Shown here: positions 12,101 to 21,908 of the stretch, one piece after another
Numbering within the stretch: position 1 is the first letter of the stretch
How the letters are laid out: each line of letters begins with the position of its first letter
Assembly: GCA_026075535.2 (NCBI GenBank)
Contig: AP026540.1
Coordinates: 6,634,001-6,698,000 of the forward strand
DNA length: 64,000 nt
Reading direction: 5' to 3'
Origin: Tricholoma matsutake
Lineage: Eukaryota > Basidiomycota > Agaricomycetes > Agaricales > Tricholomataceae
The notes under the pieces: generated by a model
Database searches by the model: none
Told to the model about the DNA's origin: nothing
Seen by the model: only the letters and a program-made list of their open reading frames with translations
Made by a program: the position numbers and the translations under genes

Positions 12101-13390
12101 ATGAGGCCTCTCGACATGTCAGGGATAGACGTTAAACTTACCGGCATCGCAGCGGCCGCCTCGCATCTTCGCAGTCTACAACATCATGAACAGGCGAAGG
12201 CTCGTGGTTGGGACAGCGCTGTTCCAGATCCTTTAGTGAATATCTCTCCAAGCGGTTCAGAGAAGGAACAAAGATCTCTGTCGGTTTCCAACCAGACTTT
12301 GTTGGATGGTCCAGAACCCTTTATGTCTCCAGGTGATACAAGGGAAGATAAATCTCCGTCGGTGTCCAACCCGACCTTGTTGAACGGAGTGGACAACGTG
12401 GACCTCGACGTGCCTGTCGCCCCAGAGATTGATGGGGCAAATCAGTTTCAAGCAACATTTGATCAAGTCAAGGCTGATTTGGCGATGGCTTGCTCGACTG
12501 ATGAAACCCCTACGTCTAGTCGAGTATCAGAAAGTCCAGAATCGGCTCAAGGCGAAGTTTCACGGCTCCCCGCTCGCTCAGAGATCATGCAGGCCAAAAT
12601 CCAAGATTTGGAATCTCGGATTGCTGCAGCCAGTGCGCACCTTGATGCCGACATGAGATTCGTTCGGAACGTGGCTACACTCACACCATTCCAGAAGTCT
12701 ACTCGCGATAGACTGGTGATCGCATTACAAGCAGTTTCTAAACGTGTCGCGCAAGTACGACTAGATATTACCAGGCTCACTTGTCACCGCGACGTACTTT
12801 CGAATGACCTTGCCTCAGAAGGACGGTCTTGGCGCCGAGCTAAAACAATTGCTCTTCAAGCCGCCCAAGAAACGTTGCAACATCGTTACCCTGGCAATCC
12901 TCCCAAATTGACTGTTCCACCTCACCGCGAGACCTTTAGAATAGACAGTTCTACTGCACAGAGTTCTCCACATTATCTCGATACACCGTTGTCGTGTAGG
13001 CCTGAGTCGTCCCTTTGCGAGTCATTTCACTCTGCTCTGGATTTTGGACCTCCCTGGCTATCAGCTGAAAATCTAGTGTCGCCAGAATCTGCTATCACGC
13101 CTCCTCTCGTTGATTCTCCGAAGCTGAGCTCCTCACTATCATTTGCTCATATGGATGTCAAATCGGCGACCTCGAGTCCACGTCGCAGTTCTACTGTTTT
13201 GTCAACGGACAGATCGTCGCGAACGAGTGGCGAATCTGAAGATCATGAGAGGCTTTATTCTGCTTACAACAGCCCCAGGGAACAGGCAGAGGCCTGGAAC
13301 CAGACACGTTGCGCTCAACGTGTATCTCTTGTGAGGATGCCTTCTTACATACAGATGCCAATATCCAGGAAGCACAATGATCAGACTTAA
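9180..13390 (+). CDS. Sec7-PH domain Arf guanine nucleotide exchange factor (SYT1/EFA6-like)
   Basis: Activates Arf GTPases by GDP-GTP exchange at membranes. About 470 disordered Ser/Thr/Pro-rich residues (including a TTTTTT tract and PPPY) precede a Sec7 domain that begins near 10610 and spans four introns. It contains VEVAGILAS, ALRTYIGQFNFVNDPLDVAL, GLPRETQQIDRVVEAFAGRY (the glutamate finger region) and LIMLHTDAFNKSNKHKMTR. A PH domain follows (about 11640-12080, EVWTLKVTKVGLLNRKDD and YEHTLRFVLPDG), then a coiled-coil segment (about 12590-12850) as in EFA6-type GEFs, then a Ser/Pro-rich tail. The start is the ATG of MQEQLTLTITGHTL; an in-frame ATG at 9144 would add 12 residues. Later introns begin near 11103, 11336 and 11922. 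Confidence 0.85.
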
Positions 13391-13514
13391 ATTCCCAATG
13401 ATCCTGTCAACTTGAATGCTTCCTTACGCTATTGTACCGTACTTTATCGTATGTATGTATCAGTTACAATTTTAGCCCGTCTTACACCTGGATCCTGAAG
13501 GTAGGGATCTTTCA

Positions 13515-13546
13515 TCAACACAATTAGCAGTTAACACAATTAGCAG
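13515..13546. repeat. Tandem duplication of a 16-bp unit
   Basis: Two adjacent copies of a 16-nt unit, tcaacacaattagcag and ttaacacaattagcag, differ at one base. They lie in the 263-nt gap between the convergent Sec7 gene and MMM1, probably in the 3' UTR of one of them. No function is implied. Confidence 0.7.
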
Positions 13547-13653
13547 TAATTCATACAGAGAACTTGTATCAAAACTAAAAAGGACTGCTCTGGTTTCACT
13601 AGAAAGCATCAATAGAGCCCAAGGAGGTGGGTACATGGTGATATAGAATAAGG

Positions 13654-14719
13654 TCAGTAATCTTTGGTATTCACTTCCTTTCTGGCTTCAACACCAGAAA
13701 GACCGGGCAAAGTCACTGTCCATGTCCTGCGTGCTTCAAGTAAGCGACGTACTTGATGTTGAATGAGCTCATGCAATTTCGGGACGTTGGCGAGCTTCGC
13801 GCGACATCCCATGAGCGACGTAGTTGTAAGATCGAGTATGAAGTCTGGCAGAATGCTAATAGTTAGTACGGGGACAGCTGAAGTCGGGGTTGGTGGCGTT
13901 ATAACAATCTGCAAGTTATTGAGACTTGAATCTCAAAATGTTGAAATACGAGGATTTCTTACGGAAGATCTAAATTGCGAGAGCGAAATCGTTAAGGAGA
14001 CTGGGAGACGGGCAAAAGACGACATAGGGTAATTGAACAGGTACGATGTTGAGAGGGAGAGGGACAAAGAATCTGTGTATGTCACATCGCATTTGGTCTC
14101 CTGAGATCATACTAAGGGTCTGGGTGAGTGACGTTGGACGCTTCGCTTACGATCGTTGGCCCAGTCATTTCTTGGTGGATAGGGGAAGCATTGTAGAAGC
14201 GCGGCGCGGAGACACCTAGGTCGACAGATTGGATGGTTATATAATCCTGACCGGCAAGTCAATCGATGTAGAACACCGAAAAGGAAGCAAGACGCGTACA
14301 AGAAAGCTGGTGGGTCGTATTCTGTTTGCGTAGTCCTCGAGATGTTTCCGTGCAGCTTCATCTCCTGCGGCACCTGGCAGATCGTCGCGCAATTTGGAGC
14401 GGTAGACGTCAACAACCTAGACATCTAAATACGTGACAGAGCAAGAACGAATTGAAGTAGTGATGACCTGTTGCAAGAGTGCATTAAGCCATTCTGTGGA
14501 TTCTGGATGTCTGTCGTGACCTTCGGCAACTACATTTTGTGGATGATGTCTACGAGTGAAGTCGTTTTCTGGCCGAGGCTGGTATGAGGAGGTTTCAAAA
14601 GGATGCTGGGTGGAATCCAGAAAGAGATACTTCAGAATTAAGACAAGAAGGATGAGGATAGAGAGTTGACCCAGCAGGAAACCTTGGGTGAATGTTGGCT
14701 GGAAATAATTGATTCCCAT
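13654..14719 (-). CDS. MMM1: Maintenance of mitochondrial morphology protein 1 (ERMES subunit)
   Basis: ER-anchored subunit of the ERMES tether, moving phospholipids between ER and mitochondria through its SMP domain. The protein opens with a short luminal end (MGINYF), then FTQGFLLGQLSILILLVLI, the characteristic Mmm1 transmembrane helix. The SMP domain follows: STEWLNALLQQVVDVYRSK, ITIQSVDLGVSAPRFYNASP, YTDSLSLSLSTSYLFNYP, FARLPVSLTISLSQFRSS, FILDLTTTSLMGCRAKLAN and VPKLHELIQHQVRRLLEARR. Four introns join these blocks in frame, e.g. donors GTCATC after LLQQ and GTACGC after RPTSFL. The luminal tail is short. The start codon shares the palindrome CCATGG with the first ATG of PBY1 on the other strand. 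Confidence 0.93.
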
Positions 14720-16308
14720 GGCAAGCGACGAGAATGTCGACGTCGACAGTCAAAGCTGTCGCTTACCTAAGTCTACCATGACTCCCACCTGTTTTGTTTC
14801 TTGGCCTTCTGCTCCGTTAACTTATTCTTTGGTCAAAAAATCCCTGCAGGCCTTGAACACATCCCTTACAATAACTTCTATTCCCCCTGTTGAAGGGAAC
14901 TCGTTTCTGATCCAATGGTCAACCTACGATCAGATTGATCATAACCTGACGTACTCACACCGTCAGAATGTTCTTTCCTCCAGCTATATTTTTCGAAAGG
15001 CTCTAATTCGCAAGCATTTTCTATCGGGATGCATCCGTTCGTATGTCACAAAGCACTCGACTTCTTCACTGATACGGGCAACTCCTCGAACTTTTGAGTT
15101 TGAACTCTCGTTCTCGGACGAGCTCGATGAACTATGGGCCGACGATCTATGGGAACTTGGAGCAGAAATAGTCGACTCTTCCTCATGGTGGATCTTGAAA
15201 CCGTGAGTGCTATTCGAGTCGGAACTTCTTTCTGTCTGACTTGTCTGTATGGTTAGTGGAATGGCTGATCGGGGAATGGGCATCAGGCTTTTCAACAGCA
15301 GAGATGCACTGCAATATATATTTGATGACTTTGAAGATGCAGAGGACGATACAGAGGACACAGGGACTTCAGTAGTAACCTCCCAGTTACGTCATTTTGT
15401 GGTCCAGGTAGAGTCTCGCAATCATATTTCATACGACACCTTACTCTTGAAGCACAGGAGTACATTGCTAAGCCCTTGTTGCTGGATCCTTCAGATGCGG
15501 TAATAAACGGGCTTATAAAACCAACTACACCTGAGGGTCACAAAGTCAAGGCGTACTCGCTTTGTTGTCTGACAGGAAACCTAACAACTAGTCTGTAGTT
15601 TCATCTCCGAGCCTATTGCGTTGCTTCTGGTGCTTTGGAAGTGTATCTCTATACTCGTATCCTGGCTTTATTCTCGGCTGTTCCGTATGTCGAGCCTGGG
15701 TTTAACTTGACAAGCCATGACAAGCATTCGCCAGTGGATTTGGCACCTCACCTTACAAACACCTCACTTCAAGGCCATCACGGCGAAAATGGCGTACGAT
15801 TATTAGAGGAGTTAATTGATTGCAGGATTCTGTCTGGAGGGCTGGAAGATGAAGCAAAACTTACCACAGGAGATGTGAACGACTTCGTTTGTCAAATTGT
15901 TGACATTCTGGCCGAAACTTTTAAAGCAGGCTTGGAAACACCTATCCACTTTCAGGTCAGATTTTTCTGTTTCACTCTCATATTGTTGCTTACGGTAACC
16001 AGCCGTTACCCAACGCTTTCGAGCTTTACGGTGTTGATTTCTTAATTTCACATGCACCTGCATCAAACGCAGCAGCACCCTTGTATCAAGTGAAGCTTCT
16101 GGAAATCAACGCTGAGCCCGCCATCGAACTGACAGGTCCAAGACTAACATGGATTTTGGAGGATCTTTTCGTCTCCATTGCCACCGTCTGCGTGAAACCA
16201 TTTTTGGAAGGCAAGAGCATCGCTGAAGTGGACGAAGGATGGGACTTGGGCGAAACCCGTCACAACCTGATCAAGTGTCTAGAAGCAAAAGTGAGAGGAA
16301 GTGATTAG
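14718..16308 (+). CDS. PBY1: Tubulin-tyrosine ligase domain protein, PBY1-like
   Basis: TTL/ATP-grasp family protein resembling yeast Pby1, which associates with P-bodies through the decapping machinery; its ligase substrate is not established. Family blocks are FVSWPSAPLTYSLV at the start, SSWWILKPGMADRGMGIRLF (nucleotide-binding region), VVQEYIAKPLLLD, HKFHLRAYCVASGALEVYLY and PNAFELYGVDFLISHAPAS, then YQVKLLEINAEPAIELTGPR, the C-terminal ATP-grasp metal-binding motif with E and N in LLEINAEP. Introns lie after KP, VVQ, EGHK and HFQ. The first in-frame ATG is 14718 (MASDENVD). The second, at 14778 (MTPTCFVSWP), has a good ACC-ATG context and may be the real start. The stop is only 30 nt before the next ATG. 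Confidence 0.85.
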
Positions 16309-16338
16309 ATACAGGCTCTTATGTAATATTAGTCTGTA

Positions 16339-17805
16339 ATGTCGAAGCTGCCGTCCACAGACTTAGGCCCTTCGACGCCGTCGCGCAAACGGTCAAAATG
16401 GGACGAAGACGAAGAAGAGAGCACCGTCTCTGGCCAGCAACTTCCCCCTCCCAAACGTCAGACAAAGGCGAATTCAGTAAAGCCCGCTGATCTAAATTCG
16501 CGTACTAAAAAATCACTATCAACCATTCGCCCTAGCCACAGTCTCTATGTTCCTCCAAGGATTCGACATCCTCCCATCCTTCCTTCCCGTTCAGTGTATT
16601 GCTATGAAAGGTTGAATCAAATAGAAGAAGGTTCTTACGGCGTCGTATTCCGAGCACGGGATAAGCAGACTGGTGACATTGTCGCGTTGAAGAAGTTAAA
16701 GCTTGACGAAGAAAAGAATGGTTTCCCCATCACTGCATTGCGAGAGGTGTACGCTCTCATGTCGTGTCGGCACGAAAATGTGGTGGGCATCCGAGAGGTG
16801 GTTGTCGGTGATACGTTGACGCAGTGCGTGCTAGTCAGATTCCCTACCACTCCATTTTCAAAGCCAATTAAAGGGTTTTTGTGGTGATGGACTTCATTGA
16901 GCATGACCTCAAATCCCTCCTTACCATGATGCCTTCGCCTTTTCTGCAATCCGAAATCAAGACATTGATGCTTCAATTACTATCTGCTGTGGGACATTGT
17001 CATTCGAATTGGATATTGCATCGAGACCTCAAGACGAGTAATTTGTTGATGAACAATCGAGGCACTATCAAAGTTGCAGATTTCGGTCTAGCTCGACGAT
17101 ATGGCGACCCGGTAGGTGTCGGTGGAATGACTCAACTGGTGGTGACACTCTGGTACCGGTAGGTGTCTGGCAGAAGCCAGCTAGTATTTTGATTGCATAT
17201 CCATCATCTTCAGAGCCCCTGAGATCCTCCTTGGCGCCACAACATACTCAACTCCCGTGGACCTCTGGTCTGTAGGGTGTATTTTTGCAGAACTTCTTCT
17301 CAAAGAACCCCTCTTCCAAGCGAAGGGAGAGATCGAGCTTCTTTCCATGATCTTCAAGCTCCTGGGGCCGCCGACCAACATTTCCTGGCCTGAATATTCT
17401 AGACTTCCACTTGCAAAAACTCTCTCGCTCCCCTCGCCACAACCTCCCCAGTTCCGTCAAAAGTTCCCCTATCTGACCGCCGCTGGCATCGATTTATTGA
17501 TGTCTCTCCTTACATACGATCCTGCACGTAGGATCACAGCAGTGGAAGCTTTGCAACATCCTTATTTCAGGTTAGTGGTTAGTATGGGGTCTGGTTTCGC
17601 CGTTCGCTCATCTAGACACGTGCAAGTGAATCTCCATCGCCTAAACATCCAGATTTATTTGGGTCGTTCCCATCGGTGGCCGCAGGAGAAAAGTACGTGG
17701 ATATGAAGTGCTGGTTGTGACTATATTCAAGTTTTGAGATGCAGGAGACGGAAACCATTTGATAGCCCACCTGCACCAGCAAGAGTCGATTTGTATATCC
17801 AATAG
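16339..17805 (+). CDS. CDK11: Cyclin-dependent kinase, CDK11 family
   Basis: Ser/Thr kinase of the CDK11/CDK10 branch, nuclear and linked to transcription and splicing. A disordered N-terminus with WDEDEEE precedes the kinase domain. Visible are the glycine loop [19 protein letters not shown], the PSTAIRE-equivalent PITALRE (16726-16746), [38 protein letters not shown] and [15 protein letters not shown]. The [14 protein letters not shown] and [15 protein letters not shown] contexts match CDK11 better than CDK9 or CDK10. Four introns fit: about 16827-16874, 17161-17213, about 17570-17630 and 17693-17745. The tail [20 protein letters not shown] is short, so the long C-terminus of animal CDK11 is absent. 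It starts 30 nt after the PBY1 stop. Confidence 0.88.
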
Positions 17806-17935
17806 GATAGCAGTCGATCCTAGAAGACTTGGGCCTGAACTCATATGTCAAAACATTGGTATCACATTCTATATTATGGCAGTACAATAGACTATTCAAT
17901 AAGGTTTCATGCAATATACATTTCGCACCGGAACT

Positions 17936-19768
17936 TCATTTGTCGTCGTCGATGAACTTCGACTGAAGTTCGTGTCGCATCTTCTGAAATCGGTTTCTAG
18001 TGCGATCCGCATCTCCACATTTGTCGTAATACTCTTGAACTTCTTCTACTGTGAACCTAAACTCCTTCGCGATTTCACGAATCTTTTGGTCGATAACATG
18101 CATATTGGCAATGGCCAAGACAGCTTGAGGGGTCAATTCCGCTGGTTTCACCGGCTGATCTGCATGCTGAGGTGAATCACTGGTCAACGGATGAGTCTTC
18201 GCTGTTATGATGGAATCGTCATATAACGCACTTGCGTCTTGTCCTTTTATTTCCGTTCCCATTCTGGAGTTCTTCGCTCCTCTTTCTCTTTCCCCATGAT
18301 GGAGGTTGCGCATCGCCCACTTTGATCGCCCATTCACCTTCCTCCTCGTCCATTTCTTCCTCAGCCGGAATTTTTCTAATCACCGCATGATCCATTGGCG
18401 TTCTGGTTGAAGTCAACGGGGAAGGGAACATCACTGCGTTAGTGCCGGGTAGCCCAAGAGCGTCTGCCCCTCGACTGTCAGTGGGCATCAATTCTGCCAA
18501 GCCTGACATTGGCATTGCGGGCAGTCCGACCAAGCCTTCTACAGCAGCATACTGGCCTTCATCGGCTGGAGGATGTTCCATGTGTTTTACACGTTTCTTC
18601 CTGGAGCGTTTGGGTTTCTCTTCGGCTTGGCGAACGTACCCATATTGGCCCTTTTCGCCCTGAGCCGGTTTCTTTTGATCAACAATATGGGCAATCAATG
18701 CGTCAAGACGAGTCGCATTTTTTTTATATCGTTCCCGCCATGACTGCCAGGTGTGGCGAGAGACCCAAGCATACTCAGGGTCAGCACTCTGTGAATTAGT
18801 TATAAGTACCACGAGGAGCAATAAGCGACAAGGCATACCAAATCGCAAAGTTGCTGATATAATCTGTTCCCAGTCCGGCCACCAGTCTCTTTATAGGGAA
18901 TCTTCGCCGCTATCCAGCTGCACAGATGCTCCTCGTCTTCTTCTGTAAACTGCGTCCTTCTACGGCGTGTCAGTCATATCAGCACGGAAAAGACAATATG
19001 AACGCACTCCTCGCCTGGACGACGACCACCAGGGTTTTTGTACACCAGTGGTGTATACACAACTGAGTTTCTCTCGATACACTTCTTGACCCACAGATAC
19101 GATTCTATATACTTGTCTGAAACGCCTTGATATATTTTGACAAGATGACCAAAGATATCTGTGTTGGGGTCTGCAAGAATGACGCGTGCGGATTGCATCG
19201 ACGCATATGGATCACCACCGGAATGCTAGTAAGGTCTCACTCAGGAAAAGTACTGCGTCAGTTTGAATTAGACCAGGAACGCACCATGATACGCTGGCTA
19301 AGTGCACTTCTAGCGTTGACATTGGCAATACTTGGATGAATGTGCATGCCAATTGACACGCCATTCTCGACAAAAATCTGCTTGAGGAGCATCCCAGCAA
19401 TTTTACATGCTTCGACATAAGTGTAAGGTACGAAGTGTCTGTCGGGTCTGTCAGCACTGGTCCAGCAGAGACGGAGACGCTCTTCTTCGGCTGTCCCTGG
19501 CTGAACAAGGATGTATCCTTGTCGTGGTACTTTTGGCTCGACACGGCCACCAAGGGACTAGTAGAACATGTTACAAGAGAAACAACCGAATTAAAAAACG
19601 GTACACCGACAGTGATCGTTTCGCATAGGTCAGCTTGAACCTCCTGATCCAAATCTTTCTGAATGAAGAACTTGACAGCGAGACCGCTGTTGTCTTGGAA
19701 AATGGGCTATGTAGTTGGTTTGAAAGACGTTAGATTAGGTGATGGCTGTCAAGAGTACGAATCACCAT
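17936..19768 (-). CDS. RAP1: Telomere-associated protein Rap1 (BRCT + Myb)
   Basis: Shelterin-type protein acting at telomeres. Frame-consistent exons give an N-terminal BRCT-like region (GYILVQPGTAEEERLRLCWT, VEACKIAGMLLKQIFVENG, IYQGVSDKYIESYLWVKKCI). A Rap1-type Myb domain follows (RTQFTEEDEEHLCSWIAAKI, TGGRTGNRLYQQLCDL, YAWVSRHTWQSWRERYKKN). Next comes a basic and acidic linker with KRSRKKR. The C-terminal helical segment (LTPQAVLAIANMHVIDQKIR, FTVEEVQEYYDKCGDADRTR) may correspond to the Rap1 C-terminal domain. The first exon appears to be only ATG (19766-19768), followed by intron 19707-19765 and PIFQDNSG. Other introns lie near 19212-19245, 18970-19008, 18790-18836 and 18180-18231. The extreme 5' end and last acceptor are less sure than the core domains. 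Confidence 0.8.
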
Positions 19769-19914
19769 CTGGATTTACAACGAGCCCCAAGTTTAAGGTT
19801 GAGGTTAAGATGATGGGGTTTGTCACAGAAAAAAGAAGGGTTACGGTTTACATGATCACATGATACTTTTGTCATTATGTAATATTTAAATTAAGCCCTT
19901 ATTCCATGGACTGC

Positions 19915-21759
19915 CTATTCAAGAACTTTGCCTGGGTTCATGATCCCTCTTGGGTCGAAAAGCTCCTTGATCTTTTTCATCAACGCAACGCTGATTTCAC
20001 TCTTCGAGTAATGTAGCGCGTGTGTTTTCATAGACCCAATTCCATGCTCTGCTGATATGGACCCTCTATGTGATGCTGTTATTATGACGTTAAATGAGAT
20101 GTACATCACACATGATTCAAAATGCCTACCAACAACCTCGTAGATGTAAGGCTCAAGTGCGTCCTGTATTTCTGGGGTATATGAATCCGCGACAACATTG
20201 AGATGCAGATTTCCTGATATCACATGAGCAAGCCGTGGCTCATCGAAAAAAACAATAGCTTACCGTCACCTACATGTCCATAGCCGAGGACATGTTTGAC
20301 TGCTTTGTCGCCTAGTAGCCCCTTTGACCGCAGATGTTCCCGTGTACCGTCAACCACGGTTTTAAAAGTTGAGAGGGGAACCGAAATGTCATATTTGTAT
20401 GCCTTGCCTTCCTTCGAAACGGCTTCCGTCACCCCTTCTCGAAGTGCCCATAATGATGAAAATTGAGCAGGAGACTGTGACAGAACTCCAGTATTAATCA
20501 GAGGTTTGTCAGCCTCTAGTAAGCTTTCCAGAAGATCTGCAAGTTTCTAGGCGATCGACGAAATCAGCATCGAGCAAGAAAAGTAGATTGGAAAGAATCA
20601 CTTCCTCATCATGCTGTCGTCGTCCTCCGCTGGTTTCAACTAGAACAAAGCACTCCGCCCCCGCGACGTCGTCGTCACTGAGTGCTCTCCCTTGGCCGTG
20701 CTTGACAGCTAAATTATACGCAGTGCGGTCGATAAATTCAAATGCAGAGAGAATCTCCGAGAGCTGACGCTTGACAATCTCATAAAGCGGGCGTACATTG
20801 TCAAATGAAGGTAGGGCGAGGATTACGTTATTTGAGGCCTGAGGTGCAGGAGGTGTAAGGATGGAGACCCCAGTGATAACCCCTAGCGTTCCTTCAGCAC
20901 CAATAAAAAGCTGTTTTAAATCATAGCCTAAACGAAAGGAAGATAAGATCAAGGCAGAGTGAATTCGATCAGCAAACCTGTATTGTCCTTCCGGAGTGTT
21001 GTCAGCTGATCAAGGATGGTGCCGTCCGGAAGAACGACCTCAAGGCCTAGAACTGTGCCATGCAACGATCCATATCGCAGAAGGCGAAGGCCACCCGCAT
21101 TCGTAGAAACATTTCCCCCGATGTGACAGCTGATGAAATGACTCAAAGCGCAGAACGCTCATTGCACCACTAGCCACATACCTTCCTTTGGCGCCCAGAT
21201 CAAGGGGCATGATGTGATTGTGAGGGGCGATGTAGTCGGTGAGGGATTGAAGAATGCAACCAGCATCTGCCACCAATATGCCTGTGCATTAACGAAAGAA
21301 CGGCGTGAGCTTGGAATGAAGAAGGGATGCATGACAATTACCGGAAACTGGGTCGAAAGAGCGTACTGTGCTCATGGTCGCTAAAGAGAGTATGACTTCA
21401 TCCTTGACTGGAACGCTTCCTCCAACGAGGCCAGTGTTTCCACCTTGGGGTACGATACCAATTCGATTCTCATTGCACCACTTGACAATCTCACTAACTT
21501 GTTGAGTCGTTTTCGGTTTCAGCACTGTTGTCGAATGACCTTTGTATTTCCCCATCCAATCATTATTGAAGGGGGCCAGTTCTTCGGGAGAGGTTGACGA
21601 AGGCGGATGAGTGGAAAGTATAGATGAAGGAGGAAGGATTTTTGCAAAGTGAAAGAGATCGTGTTCTGTGACTGAGTTCAGTCTAGGTGCAGAGGAATGG
21701 TTAAGTCTACATGATTGCAGAGAGAAAGACGCGATAAAGGAACGGCGAAGGGCGAGCAT
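19915..21759 (-). CDS. DLD2: D-2-hydroxyglutarate / D-lactate dehydrogenase, mitochondrial FAD enzyme
   Basis: FAD-linked oxidase that oxidises D-2-hydroxyglutarate (yeast Dld2/Dld3, human D2HGDH). The N-terminus [19 protein letters not shown] looks like a mitochondrial presequence. The PCMH-type FAD domain shows [57 protein letters not shown] and [14 protein letters not shown]. The C-terminal cap shows [19 protein letters not shown] and [20 protein letters not shown] (metal and substrate His/Glu motifs), ending in [13 protein letters not shown]. Several introns are needed, e.g. before HIGGN, after KDNTG, within LETCRSS and after GHVGDG. Family length and both signature motifs are intact. D2HGDH is preferred over D-lactate dehydrogenase, but substrate cannot be decided by eye. 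Confidence 0.88.
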
Positions 21760-21908
21760 GATGATCCAATGTCGAGGAGCAGTACATTTTGTGGCGTGGG
21801 TATCCCTTTACATCCGAGTCCACTCCGAATCCCGTTGCACTTCAGTGTTATACCCTCCATCCATGCACTCTTGAATATATTCCCCCAAGGCGCATTTTTG
21901 TGCCACTC

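Noticed and set aside
16339..17805. CDK9 assignment based on PITALRE
   Set aside because: The surrounding kinase sequence, including [14 protein letters not shown] and the [15 protein letters not shown] start, is CDK11-like.
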